DNA of 64,000 nt. Source: Siminovitchia acidinfaciens (GTDB taxonomy: Bacteria; Bacillota; Bacilli; Bacillales; Bacillaceae_C). Numbering within the stretch: position 1 is the first letter of the stretch; each line of letters opens with the position of its first letter. Positions 26,982 to 35,335 of the stretch are shown in pieces. The stretch lies in the NCBI RefSeq assembly GCF_003605385.1, contig NZ_QYTV02000008.1:1-64000 (forward strand), given 5' to 3'. The position numbers and the translations under genes are program-made. Below the pieces are notes generated by a model. The model was not told where the DNA came from. It saw nothing but the letters and a program-made list of their open reading frames with translations, and made no database searches.

Positions 26982-27240
26982 ATAAACTCTTCTCACATAA
27001 AATAAACATTTCCGATCCCAGCCCTGATTTTGCGAAAAAATATTATTCCGATTTCGGGGCTGTTTTGCTGCTGAATCCTTATATCAGAGATCTTTATTTA
27101 AAACCGAATAAAAGGTGAAAAACAGGCGGGAAAACGGGTAAAACTGTATCTTAAAAGTATATTAAGTGGGTTCGGGAGGAAATCTTTATTTTACGGCAAC
27201 GAAGAATGCGGGTTGAGGGTGGTTGAATTGGGAAGAGTAT
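26982..27240. repeat. Dispersed ~300-base noncoding repeat, copy C
   Basis: AAAATAAAC units at 26982 and 26999, then a stem CAGCCCTGA/TCGGGGCTG around a third unit, AAACAGGCGGGAAAA, and TTTACGGCAACGAAGAATGCGG at the end. The stem sequence differs from copies A and B but still pairs. The ATTTT hairpin of the other copies is missing here. The adjacent frame 26749-26985 is not a gene. Confidence 0.8.
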
Positions 27241-27290
27241 ATTTATAGTTGTACAGAAGTTGTCTCAATAAAAGATAGGGGAGATTTTTT

Positions 27291-27485
27291 ATGCTAGGAA
27301 CTAAACGAGAAAATATAAGGCAAGGCACGAAAGTAAAAGTTGTACAAAAACAAGACCAGCGTTCGGGAAAATTAACAGAAGGTGTGGTTTTGGACATATT
27401 AACTAACTCAGCCACTCATCATCATGGAATAAAAGTCCGGCTTAAAAGCGGCATTGTAGGGAGAGTAAAGGAGATACTGGAGTAG
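27291..27485 (+). CDS. ywbE: YwbE family protein (DUF2196)
   Basis: A 64-residue basic protein after AGGGGAG. It matches the YwbE family along its whole length: IRQGTKVKVVQKQDQRSGKL, then EGVVLDILTNSATHHHGIKV and VGRVKEIL. The family looks like a small KOW/SH3-like barrel; its function is not established. It stands alone between repeat copies. Confidence 0.85.
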   Translation: MLGTKRENIRQGTKVKVVQKQDQRSGKLTEGVVLDILTNSATHHHGIKVRLKSGIVGRVKEILE

Positions 27486-27657
27486 TATATACTCCAAGTT
27501 GATGTTTTTTTATATATCATTTTTCCCATTTTGGGATAAGTATCCAGCTATACGATTAAGCAATCATTCTATTTTTCAGCCGATGTTATATTAATAAAAA
27601 CTTCGGGTAGTCCACTCAATAAGATTTAAAGTTAATATTCTCAATGCAATAATTAAT

Positions 27658-27706
27658 TTCGTCTAACCCCGTTTTGTGAGAAGTCGGGGTCTTTTCTGTC
27701 TGATCT
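27658..27706. repeat. Partial copy of the dispersed repeat (hairpin part)
   Basis: TCTAACCCCGTTTTGTGAG...GTCGGGGTCTTTTCTGTCTGA matches the hairpin segment of copies A and B, including the TCTGTCTGA tail; the rest of the repeat is absent. Another trace of the tail (GGGTCTTTTTCAGTCT) lies near 33869. Otherwise the stretch 27486-27834 holds no gene. Confidence 0.6.
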
Positions 27707-27834
27707 ATCTAAGATATGGTAATGGTTCAATGAAAGAGCGTCATGGATTAACTCAGAAATAATAATAGAAACCACTAATAAGTAAGCCCCCAATCAAACA
27801 CCGCCTGTCATAATTGCGAAATATCCAAATAGAA

Positions 27835-27889
27835 AAGACATGGACAAAAGTCATTTCAATAAGAAATGTCTCTGTTCATGTCTTTGTTC
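27835..27889 (-). terminator. Nested hairpin after HxlR gene
   Basis: AAAGACATGGACA and TGTTCATGTCTTT form the outer stem and GTCATTTC/GAAATGTC an inner stem. It lies 28 bases beyond the minus-strand stop. Confidence 0.55.
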
Positions 27890-27916
27890 ATTTTCCACCA
27901 AATTATTTTAGGGAAC

Positions 27917-28228
27917 TCAGTCTTTTATCCAAAGCTGTGACCAGTTCTCTATGTCTCGAATGATTGGCTCAATTGAACGTCCTTTTTCAGTTAATGAGTA
28001 TTCAATGACTACAGGCGTTTCAGGGATAACCTCACGTTTAACTATTTCTTTATTTTCTAAATCCTTTAAGCGATCAGATAGAACTTTTCCACTTATACCA
28101 ATCGCAGATTGAATTTCATTAAAACGTTGTGTGCCGGATAATAATTGATAAATAACTAATGCGGTCCATTTTTGACTTAGAAGTGAGAGGGCTTTTTCAA
28201 ACTTTGGACAAATAGTTGGCTGCGTCAT
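27917..28228 (-). CDS. HxlR family regulator, YodB/CatR type
   Basis: A 103-residue winged-helix protein with the conserved N-terminal Cys in PTICPKFEKALSLL (Cys 7), then WTALVIYQLLSGTQRFNEIQ, LSDRLKDLE and VVIEYSLTEKG. In B. subtilis YodB and CatR, this Cys senses quinones and diamide by thiol chemistry and releases the repressor from catDE and azoreductase genes. It is divergent from a catD-catE style operon here, so repression of that operon and of itself is the likely role. Confidence 0.82.
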   Translation of the reverse strand: MTQPTICPKFEKALSLLSQKWTALVIYQLLSGTQRFNEIQSAIGISGKVLSDRLKDLENKEIVKREVIPETPVVIEYSLTEKGRSIEPIIRDIENWSQLWIKD

Positions 28229-28296
28229 TGTCTTTACCCCTTTTATTTATAGTGTACCACAATATATAACTTATTAATAAATATAAAATTGCTTAC

Positions 28297-28342
28297 TTGA
28301 CAAAACATAATAACTATAATAAATTAAGTTACATAAAGTAAC
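28297..28342 (+). promoter_or_regulatory. Promoter and probable HxlR operator of the catDE operon
   Basis: TTGACA (28297-28302) with a weak -10 TAAATT 17 bases on. Immediately downstream, over the expected start site, lies the dyad GTTAC-ATAAA-GTAAC (28328-28342), a placement typical of a repressor site. Confidence 0.5.
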
Positions 28343-28367
28343 CAACTGAAAAAAGGAGAGTAAAGAA

Positions 28368-28772
28368 ATGAATAAAAACGAAATTGGGAAAGTTATTTTA
28401 AGAGTAATATTAGGCCTTACATTCTTCATTCATGGATTAGCAAAATTCCAAGATGGAATTTCAAATACAGTGGGATTTTTTGATATTCTTGGTATTCCAG
28501 GATTCCTAGCCTATGCAGTTGCTGTTATAGAGTTAGTTGGAGGTATTGCCTTAATTTTAGGAATTGGAACAAGGGTCATTGGCCTATTGTTTGCATTGAT
28601 CATGGTAGGAGCTATTATTACAGCAAAACTTCCAGCTGGATTCCTTGGCAATGGTCAAATGGCAGGATATGAACTTGATCTTGCATTACTGGCAATGTCT
28701 ATTTACTTTGTAATGGCTGATAAATCGGTATTATCTTTAGACCAAAAAATATTTAACTCAAATAACAACTAG
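28368..28772 (+). CDS. catD: DoxX family membrane protein, CatD-like
   Basis: A 134-residue protein with four hydrophobic helices and the DoxX-type motif FFIHGLAKFQDGI near the N terminus. In B. subtilis CatD is encoded with CatE in an operon induced by catechol and quinones; its exact reaction is not known. The stop overlaps the ribosome binding site of the catE-like gene. Confidence 0.78.
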   Translation: MNKNEIGKVILRVILGLTFFIHGLAKFQDGISNTVGFFDILGIPGFLAYAVAVIELVGGIALILGIGTRVIGLLFALIMVGAIITAKLPAGFLGNGQMAGYELDLALLAMSIYFVMADKSVLSLDQKIFNSNNN

Positions 28773-28782
28773 GAGGTCTATG

Positions 28783-29634
28783 ATGGTATTTCACAAAAAA
28801 CCAACGACATTCATTGGGCATGTAAAAGTTAAGGTGGAAAATTTACAACGTTCAATAGAATTTTATAAAGATGTCCTTGGATTCGATATTTTAGAACAAA
28901 CATCCTCTACCGCAAAACTCACAACGGATGGTAAGACAAGTATCTTATCACTTGAACAACCTGAAAATGTCATACCGAAACAGGGAAGAACAACAGGTTT
29001 GTATCATTTTGCATTATTGTTGCCAACAAAGTCAGACCTGGCTAATATCGTTGTTCATTTAGTCAATAATGACATTCGTTTTGGTTCATCGGACCATCTT
29101 GTCAGTGAAGCATTGTACTTACATGATCCTGATGGGAATGAAATTGAAATTTATATCGATAGAGATCCTTCTGAATGGAGATGGGAAGGCGAAGAAGTGG
29201 CAATGGCGGTAGATCCACTAGATTTTGAAACTCTATTAAACAATGTTGTACCTGGCAAGACCTGGAAAATGATGCCTGCTGCAACGGTAATGGGTCACAT
29301 TCATTTACACGTGTCAGAACTAAAGAAGACAGAAGAGTTTTATGTAAATGGACTGGGAATGGATGTAGTCAATCGATATGGAGCGCAAGCCTTATTCCTT
29401 TCCTACGGAAAATATCACCATCATGTAGGGGTCAACACATGGAATGGCGTAGGGGCAAAAGCCCCGGCCAAAAATAGTGTAGGTCTTGAATCGTTTACGC
29501 TTGTTTTTGATCATGAAGAAGCTCGGAAACATGCAGTAATGAATTTAAAGCAAATTGGTGCGGACGTATTAGAAGAAAATGATCATTTTATTACTTATGA
29601 TCCTTCTGGGAATCGCATCGAGTTAGCTGTATAA
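28783..29634 (+). CDS. catE: Catechol-2,3-dioxygenase, VOC family
   Basis: About 283 residues with two VOC modules (FIGHVKVKVENLQRSIEFYK and VMGHIHLHVSELKKTEEFYV), the metal ligands His in HIHLHV, HHHVGVN and Glu near the C terminus (NRIELAV). The match to B. subtilis CatE is clear over the full length (LYHFALLLP, VSEALYLHDPDGNEIEIY). It cleaves catechol extradiol and removes ring compounds. AGGAGG precedes two ATGs; the second gives better spacing. Confidence 0.85.
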   Translation: MVFHKKPTTFIGHVKVKVENLQRSIEFYKDVLGFDILEQTSSTAKLTTDGKTSILSLEQPENVIPKQGRTTGLYHFALLLPTKSDLANIVVHLVNNDIRFGSSDHLVSEALYLHDPDGNEIEIYIDRDPSEWRWEGEEVAMAVDPLDFETLLNNVVPGKTWKMMPAATVMGHIHLHVSELKKTEEFYVNGLGMDVVNRYGAQALFLSYGKYHHHVGVNTWNGVGAKAPAKNSVGLESFTLVFDHEEARKHAVMNLKQIGADVLEENDHFITYDPSGNRIELAV

Positions 29635-29650
29635 GATGGGAGGTATCCGA

Positions 29651-30712
29651 TTGGCTGCTAAAAAAAGTGCCGGAATTGAAATCGGTATCTACACACTTGC
29701 GGATATTGGTACGGATCCCCATACAGGAAAGACGATAACGGCAAAGGAAAGAATAAAAGAAATCATTCAAGCCGCAAAACTTGCTGATGAGGCAGGACTA
29801 GATGTATTTGGAGTAGGAGAGCATCATCGTCTGGATTACGCTTCTTCTTCTCCTGCAGTTATATTGGCTGCTATTGCACAAGTAACAGAACAAATTGGAT
29901 TAACAAGTACGACAAGTGTTTTAAGTACGCTTGATCCTGTTCGTCTATTTGAAGATTTTGCTACATTGGATTTGATTTCGGACGGCCGAGCTGAAATACT
30001 GGCGGGCAGAGGAGCATTTATAGAATCATTTCCTCTTTTCGGCTATGGTACAAACGATTATGATGAATTGTTTGAAGAACATATGGAACTCCTATTACAG
30101 CTGACTCAAAATGATACCGTCACTTGGTCGGGGAAGTTCCGTTCTCCTTTAAGGAATGCTGAGATTGCTCCAAGACCAGTACAAGAAAAACTACCCATTT
30201 GGATTGGAGTTGGAGGGACACCCGAGAGTGCTGTTCGGGCCGGAAGATTCGGGGTGGGGATGGCTTTAGCCATACTGGGTGGTAATCCAAAACGTTTTAA
30301 GCCGCTTGTTGATCTTTATTGTCAAGCTGGAATAGACGCTGGATATGAACCAGAAACATTGAAGGTTGGTGTAACCGGTCATGCTTATATAGCCAAGACA
30401 ACCCAGCAAGCGAAGGAAGAGTTTTATCCTTACTACTCTAATTACTGGGAATATGTAAACCGTCAGCGTGGAATGGGGACAAGAATGTCAAGGGATGACT
30501 TCGAACAAATGGCTAGCCCGGATACTGCTTTGTTCGTGGGAAGTCCACAGCAAATCGTCGAGAAAATCCTTCAACAGCACGAACTCTTTGGGCACCAACG
30601 TTTCTTGGCTCAGTTAGATATAGGTGGCCAACCTTTTAAGAATGTAGCAGAAGGCATTGAATTGCTAGCAACAGAAATTGCTCCAATTGTTCGAAGAGAA
30701 ACAAGTAAATAA
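29651..30712 (+). CDS. LLM class flavin-dependent oxidoreductase
   Basis: About 353 residues of the bacterial luciferase-like fold (EIGIYTLADIGTDPHTGKTI, then AGLDVFGVGEHHR, LSTLDPVRLFEDFATLD, PIWIGVGGTPESAVRAG). I start at TTG 29651 because GGGAGG lies 7 bases upstream, inside the longer frame from ATG 29636. The family uses FMNH2 and oxygen on small organics. It follows catE closely and precedes an FMN reductase that could supply reduced flavin. Confidence 0.82.
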   Translation: MAAKKSAGIEIGIYTLADIGTDPHTGKTITAKERIKEIIQAAKLADEAGLDVFGVGEHHRLDYASSSPAVILAAIAQVTEQIGLTSTTSVLSTLDPVRLFEDFATLDLISDGRAEILAGRGAFIESFPLFGYGTNDYDELFEEHMELLLQLTQNDTVTWSGKFRSPLRNAEIAPRPVQEKLPIWIGVGGTPESAVRAGRFGVGMALAILGGNPKRFKPLVDLYCQAGIDAGYEPETLKVGVTGHAYIAKTTQQAKEEFYPYYSNYWEYVNRQRGMGTRMSRDDFEQMASPDTALFVGSPQQIVEKILQQHELFGHQRFLAQLDIGGQPFKNVAEGIELLATEIAPIVRRETSK

Positions 30713-30788
30713 ACTTTTTAATAGGCGGTGTGAAAAATTGGGTATTATTGAAAGAATTTTTGGTAAACAGACTAAGGAGGAAGAAACA

Positions 30789-31337
30789 ATGACTACAGAA
30801 AAATTAAACATTGGAATTATCTTAGGAAGTACTCGTCAAGGACGTGTGAGCCCACAAGTAGGTGAATGGGTAAAAGGACTTGCTGACAAACGTGGAGACG
30901 CAAATTATGAAATTGTAGATATTGCTGACTTTAATCTTCCATTTTTAGGGACAACCGATGGAACAGAGCCAGGTATTGCTGATTGGAATGCAAAACTGGC
31001 CAGTCTTGATGGGTTTGTATTCATTGTTCAAGAATACAATCACAGTATTACAGGAGCGTTAAAAAACGCCATCGATTTTGCCCGTGAAGTTTGGTATGAC
31101 AAAGCAGCTGGTATCGTAAGTTATGGTTCTACTGGCGGGGCTCGTGCAGCTGAACATTTACGAGGCATTCTTGCAGAACAGAAAGTTGCGGATGTTCGTA
31201 CACATCCAACATTGAGCTTGTTTACTGATTTTGTTGATGGGGCTGAGTTTAAACCACAAGAATTACATCTCGATAATGTAAATGCTATGCTTGATGAAGT
31301 TGTTGCTTGGAGCGGAGCATTAAGAACCTTACGGTAA
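30789..31337 (+). CDS. NADPH-dependent FMN reductase
   Basis: About 182 residues, flavodoxin-like, with GSTRQGRVSPQVGEW at the FMN phosphate site and EYNHSITGALKNAIDFA typical of the NADPH-dependent FMN reductase/quinone reductase family. ATG 30789 has AAGGAGG; a longer frame starting at TTG 30738 with a weak GGCGGTG would add 17 residues. It likely feeds flavin to the LLM oxidoreductase or reduces quinones directly. Confidence 0.84.
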   Translation: MTTEKLNIGIILGSTRQGRVSPQVGEWVKGLADKRGDANYEIVDIADFNLPFLGTTDGTEPGIADWNAKLASLDGFVFIVQEYNHSITGALKNAIDFAREVWYDKAAGIVSYGSTGGARAAEHLRGILAEQKVADVRTHPTLSLFTDFVDGAEFKPQELHLDNVNAMLDEVVAWSGALRTLR

Positions 31338-31396
31338 ACTTATATGATTACAGTAATCATTTTGGTTACTATATGTAATTATAGGAGGGTTGAAAA

Positions 31397-32035
31397 TTGA
31401 AAATTGGTATTATTGGTGCAAGTGGTAAAATAGGAAGACTTATTTTGGAAGAAGCGGTTAGTCGGGGACATGAAGTAACAGCAATTGTAAGAGATGCGTC
31501 AAAAATTAAAGATAAAAGTGTTGCTGTCATAGAAAAAAATATTTTTGATCTTACATTAGAGGATGTAAAACCGTTTGACGTAGTGGTTAATGCCTTTGGT
31601 GCTCCTCTTGGTGAAGAGCAGGCACACGTTGATGCTGGACATGCATTAATTGAGGCACTAAAAGGAACTAATACAAGAGCAGTTATTGTAGGTGGAGCAG
31701 GAAGTCTTTATGTTGATGAAAATAAAACTATTAAGGTAATGGATACACCAGATTTTCCAAATATATTTTTCCCAACAGCTAAAGGGCAAGGGCGAAACCT
31801 GCAGGAATTACAAGAAACATCTGATATAAAATGGACATTTATAAGTCCTTCTGCGGTATTTGATCCGGAAGGAAAAAGAACTGGATCTTATCAGTCTGGA
31901 AAAGATCATCTTCTTGTGAATTCAAAAGGTGATAGTTACATCAGCTATGCAGACTATGCAATTGCAGTTTTGGATGAGATTGAAAATCCGCAACATATAA
32001 ATGCTCGTTTTACAGTTGTTGGTGAAGCAGAATAA
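31397..32035 (+). CDS. NAD(P)-binding oxidoreductase (YwnB/NmrA-like)
   Basis: A 212-residue atypical short-chain dehydrogenase with the dinucleotide motif IGIIGASGKIGRLILEEA at the N terminus, VVNAFGAP, VIVGGAGSLYVDE and WTFISPSAVFDPEG. AGGAGG precedes the ATG. It is the last gene of the quinone/electrophile cluster and is closed by a terminator. Reductase activity toward an electrophile is inferred only. Confidence 0.8.
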   Translation: MKIGIIGASGKIGRLILEEAVSRGHEVTAIVRDASKIKDKSVAVIEKNIFDLTLEDVKPFDVVVNAFGAPLGEEQAHVDAGHALIEALKGTNTRAVIVGGAGSLYVDENKTIKVMDTPDFPNIFFPTAKGQGRNLQELQETSDIKWTFISPSAVFDPEGKRTGSYQSGKDHLLVNSKGDSYISYADYAIAVLDEIENPQHINARFTVVGEAE

Positions 32036-32060
32036 ATCTTAAATCAAATAAAAATTTAAA

Positions 32061-32094
32061 GTACCATTAGTGTTTAGGATAATGGTACTTTTCT
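32061..32094 (+). terminator. Terminator at the end of the catDE-type cluster
   Basis: GTACCATTA/TAATGGTAC 9-bp perfect stem followed by TTTTCTATTT. Confidence 0.85.
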
Positions 32095-32099
32095 ATTTG

Positions 32100-32135
32100 A
32101 ATAGAAGAATGCGGGATTTTGAGCGGGGATTTATA
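32100..32135. repeat. Trace of the dispersed repeat (3' end)
   Basis: GAAGAATGCGGGATTTTGAGCGGGGATTT resembles the ending GAAGGAATGCGGGTTGAGGGCGGG of copy A. Only this end is present. Confidence 0.4.
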
Positions 32136-32294
32136 GGGATTTTACTGTGGTTTTCAGAAGCAGGGAAGCTAATATAACCATCTCCAAGTATTTAATAAAA
32201 AGCTTTTAAAAATGATGAATCCGCCCAACATTATTTTTCCCCATCCATCATTAAATAAAGTGAAAGTGAATTTTACCTTGAGGGATGGATGGAA

Positions 32295-32453
32295 ATGGCG
32301 AAGAGATACCGGGGGAAGACATTATGGAGACTGCCTTCGAGGGCCCGAGGAAAATGTCCACTGTGTGGAAAGACTAGAATTAAATTACCATATCCCCACA
32401 GAACCGAAGAAAATGAAATGATCAAGGTATGTAAAAATTGCCAAAAAAAATAA
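32295..32453 (+). CDS. Zinc-ribbon microprotein
   Basis: A 52-residue basic protein: MAKRYRGKTLWRLPSRARGK followed by CPLC near residues 21-24 and CKNC near residues 46-49. The two CxxC pairs form a classic zinc ribbon and the N terminus is very Arg/Lys-rich, as in small ribosomal or RNA-binding proteins. It overlaps a longer non-coding frame (32212-32421) in another phase that lacks these features. A GGATGG element precedes the ATG and a terminator follows. Function unknown. Confidence 0.7.
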   Translation: MAKRYRGKTLWRLPSRARGKCPLCGKTRIKLPYPHRTEENEMIKVCKNCQKK

Positions 32454-32501
32454 TATAGCGTAGGGCGTATTTACCGAAGGTATTTTAGAAGAATTACTAA
32501 G

Positions 32502-32528
32502 CGGAAGGGCAAAGCCTCCCGTTTTTTT
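32502..32528 (+). terminator. Terminator after zinc-ribbon gene
   Basis: CGGAAGGGC-AAA-GCCTCCCG hairpin (one mismatch) followed by seven T. The rest of the stretch to 32870 shows no gene. Confidence 0.65.
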
Positions 32529-32870
32529 CTGTTGATAGGATTGATAGGATTTCTTCCGCAAATGCTTTGAATTAAAGCAGCAGTTCGTATGTTCATTTTA
32601 ACCATATTTTTCCCACCTGTTAAAAACGAAAGGGTTGGAAAAAAGCTAGAGTAGCCATTGAGTATAAACATTAATCCTATAGTAACCGGTTGACCGAATC
32701 TAAAAATGGAAGAAGCTTTTTGGTGTAGAAGCAATTATAAAAAAATGCTTTTATATAAGGGAAGTTTGATAAGCGATCCTTGGTCATCTTGATCACTTCT
32801 CTTATGGATTTCCTCCACTTTTTTTGTGGTAAAATGGATACAGATATGGATTCACTTTTCGGAGGTATTT

Positions 32871-33728
32871 ATGAAAAAAGTCGCTGTAATACAGGATTTA
32901 TCATCTTTTGGTAAATGTTCATTAACAGCTGCCATTCCAGTTCTTTCGGTAATGGGGGTGCAGGCATGTCCTTTGCCGACAGCCATATTGTCCGCACAAA
33001 CGGATTATCCAAGCTTTTTTTATGAAGATTTGACATCTAAAATGCAATTTTATGAAGAGGAATGGAGCAAGCTGGATGTAACCTTTGACGGAATTCAGAC
33101 CGGCTTCGTTACTGGGAGAGAGCAAATCAATAATATTTTTCGTTTTTTAGATAAATTTTATAAAAAAGAAACGCTTTTACTTGTTGATCCGGTAATGGGA
33201 GATGTAGGTGAAGCCTATAAGCTTTTTACAGATGAAATGCTGGGACGAATGAGAGAACTTGTGAAGTGTGCGGATGTAATTACACCAAATGTTACAGAGT
33301 GCTGTCTATTAACAGGATTATCCTATGAAAAGTTACATAATTATTCAAATGAGAAGGACTTTTTGAAGGCGCTCGAAGAAGTTGGCCGCATTATGCAGCA
33401 AGAAACTGCTGCTCAGGTTATTATTACTGGCGTGAATCCGCCGTCAGCGGATACAGATAAGCAGTTTATTGGAAATATGTATTTGGACGGAGATCGAACG
33501 TATTATCGAGCTATGCCTTACAATGGGAAAAGCTATTCCGGAACTGGTGACTTATTTGCATCAGTGATTATGGGGAGCATGATGCGTGGAGAGGATCTTA
33601 AAAAATCCATTAAACTTGCAGAAGAGTTCCTGTCAGCGGCAATCAGTGATACGTTCCTTGAGCAAACTCCAGAGGTGGCAGGAGTTAACTTCGAGAAATA
33701 TTTGAGAATGTTATTTATAGAACGATAA
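32871..33728 (+). CDS. Pyridoxamine/pyridoxal kinase
   Basis: About 285 residues starting at ATG 32871 after GGAGG. Ribokinase-like PdxY/PdxK type fold: VAVIQDLSSFGKCSLTAAIP at the N terminus, LLVDPVMGDVG, VITPNVTECCLLTG and the anion-hole/catalytic motif SYSGTGDLFASVIMG. It phosphorylates the B6 vitamers to give pyridoxal 5'-phosphate in salvage. It is a single-gene unit. Confidence 0.88.
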   Translation: MKKVAVIQDLSSFGKCSLTAAIPVLSVMGVQACPLPTAILSAQTDYPSFFYEDLTSKMQFYEEEWSKLDVTFDGIQTGFVTGREQINNIFRFLDKFYKKETLLLVDPVMGDVGEAYKLFTDEMLGRMRELVKCADVITPNVTECCLLTGLSYEKLHNYSNEKDFLKALEEVGRIMQQETAAQVIITGVNPPSADTDKQFIGNMYLDGDRTYYRAMPYNGKSYSGTGDLFASVIMGSMMRGEDLKKSIKLAEEFLSAAISDTFLEQTPEVAGVNFEKYLRMLFIER

Positions 33729-33960
33729 ATATCGAATAGAGTTATTAATTCTTAGAAACATAATAGAATCAAGTGCTTGGTTCTTAAAACCGATTTAGCT
33801 TATTGTATAAATCCATAGCATTTATCCATTTCCTCCGGGACAGGTTTGTCTAATACGCTTCTGATGTCAAGGGTCTTTTTCAGTCTAAAAACCAAATTAA
33901 AAAAAGTTTATCAGGAAGTTTCGAACTTCGAGAAAACTTTATTTAAAGTTGGAAAAATAA

Positions 33961-33994
33961 GCGGCGTTAGCCCTGGAGACAGGGTTAACGCCGC
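33961..33994 (-). terminator. Strong terminator of the acyltransferase gene
   Basis: GCGGCGTTA and TAACGCCGC enclose CCCT/AGGG, giving a 13-bp stem. On the minus strand TTATTTTTCC follows, so it ends the minus-strand transcript. Confidence 0.8.
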
Positions 33995-34014
33995 TGGGAT
34001 TCAGTATTGTTATT

Positions 34015-35100
34015 TCATCTATCTACAATAGAGGGGCTATGGCGAAAAGTGAACCCATGTTTAAGCTGTTTTCTCCACAAGTTCGGCCCGAACAGGTTCT
34101 TTTTTCCCTTTCTTACCTTACCAACAATGAATGAACCAAATGGCAGGTATGAAATCAATTTTATCGTTACAATGGAAGCCGCCAGTGAAACAACAAACAA
34201 TAATATTACGCTGGCCAAGTAGTTTGAAAACATTCCGGCTACATGAGGCGCCAAAAGCCTTTGAAATTGCCAATGCAATAAATAAATCCCAAAAGAATAA
34301 TTACTGATCAGATTGACTACCTTGCTTCCTGGCATTTTCTGTCCCCAAGCCAATACCGCTAAGCAGAAGGAAATGACCAACGGAAACAAGTCCATTCTTC
34401 TGGAATGGGTCCCCGTTATTAAACCGGAATCATACGAAAAATACACTATAGTGGCTGAGAGTGCAAGAAACATTAAGGTAAGCCAACGGTATTTCAATAG
34501 TGTTTTTGAAAGTGAATTGTAATATTTTCCTATAACGTATGCAACTGTAAAGTAGCCAAACCAAGCAAGGAACGGAAGTCTAAGAACATGTGAATAGCTA
34601 TCAAGCTTAATGAGGCCTTCATTCATCATGAATAAATAACTGAACATCAATATTAGGCTTAGCGGCAGCATCCATTTCATTGAAAGCTTCCATTTGGTAA
34701 CCAAATAATGCAGAACGTAAAATTGAAAAATGACAAGAATGAACCAACCGACAAAATTACCAGTCAGTATGTTTTCTGTGATTTTTTCATCTATCATGAT
34801 ATTGCTGTTGAAATACTTGGTCACAAGCGCATCAATTACTGCAAAGAATAAAAATGGAATCAATATATAATTCACTCGTTTTACCCAAAAGTTATCCGGC
34901 AATCGATTTGGATATCGATTTGCCAAAATCACAATGGACAAAACGATAAAGGCAGGTGTCGCCATACATAAAAGGATTCTGACGTAGTGGTAAAGTTCAA
35001 CTTCTGGATGGTCAATCACCTTTGACATCTGTGTTGTACTATGAAGAAATAATATACATAAACAGGCAAGTGCCCGTAATAAATTCCATTCTTTTATCAT
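34015..35100 (-). CDS. Membrane acyltransferase, acyltransferase-3 family
   Basis: A 361-residue integral membrane protein with about ten helices after GGAGGTG. The N-terminal NLLRALACLCILFLHS carries the family's Arg and His in the first helix, and RRMDLFPLVISF and FGIYLLHWQFQRLL lie in the second half. Family members O-acetylate or succinylate cell-surface polysaccharides; no extracellular SGNH domain is present. It is monocistronic. Confidence 0.82.
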   Translation of the reverse strand: MIKEWNLLRALACLCILFLHSTTQMSKVIDHPEVELYHYVRILLCMATPAFIVLSIVILANRYPNRLPDNFWVKRVNYILIPFLFFAVIDALVTKYFNSNIMIDEKITENILTGNFVGWFILVIFQFYVLHYLVTKWKLSMKWMLPLSLILMFSYLFMMNEGLIKLDSYSHVLRLPFLAWFGYFTVAYVIGKYYNSLSKTLLKYRWLTLMFLALSATIVYFSYDSGLITGTHSRRMDLFPLVISFCLAVLAWGQKMPGSKVVNLISNYSFGIYLLHWQFQRLLAPHVAGMFSNYLASVILLFVVSLAASIVTIKLISYLPFGSFIVGKVRKGKKNLFGPNLWRKQLKHGFTFRHSPSIVDR

Positions 35101-35335
35101 ATGGCACCTCCATAAGTTTGGACAGTACCAAAGTATAAGTCACTGCTATAACATCTTCAATATGGGAGTTTTGGCAGCGATGGGATTATAATGAAATCTT
35201 TAGAGTGAAATTTCCAGGTTTAAATCCCAAATAATAATGCTGATTGTTTTAATGCTTTGTAGATGTTCCATGATGTCGTTGTCCTCTTTTATAGTAACGT
35301 GATGTTGTACTATGAGAATATAAAGACATTGGGGT

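Noticed and set aside
26749-27005. Two overlapping frames after dus
   Set aside because: They begin in or next to the dus hairpin, lack ribosome binding sites and run into repeat copy C.
15375-27290. Prophage
   Set aside because: No integrase, structural, lysis or replication genes and no att-like direct repeats apart from the dispersed noncoding element.
32212-32421. 69-residue plus-strand ORF
   Set aside because: Out of frame with the zinc-ribbon gene, without ribosome binding site or recognisable features.
32471-32734. 87-residue minus-strand ORF
   Set aside because: It runs across the terminator of the zinc-ribbon gene and shows no protein family character.
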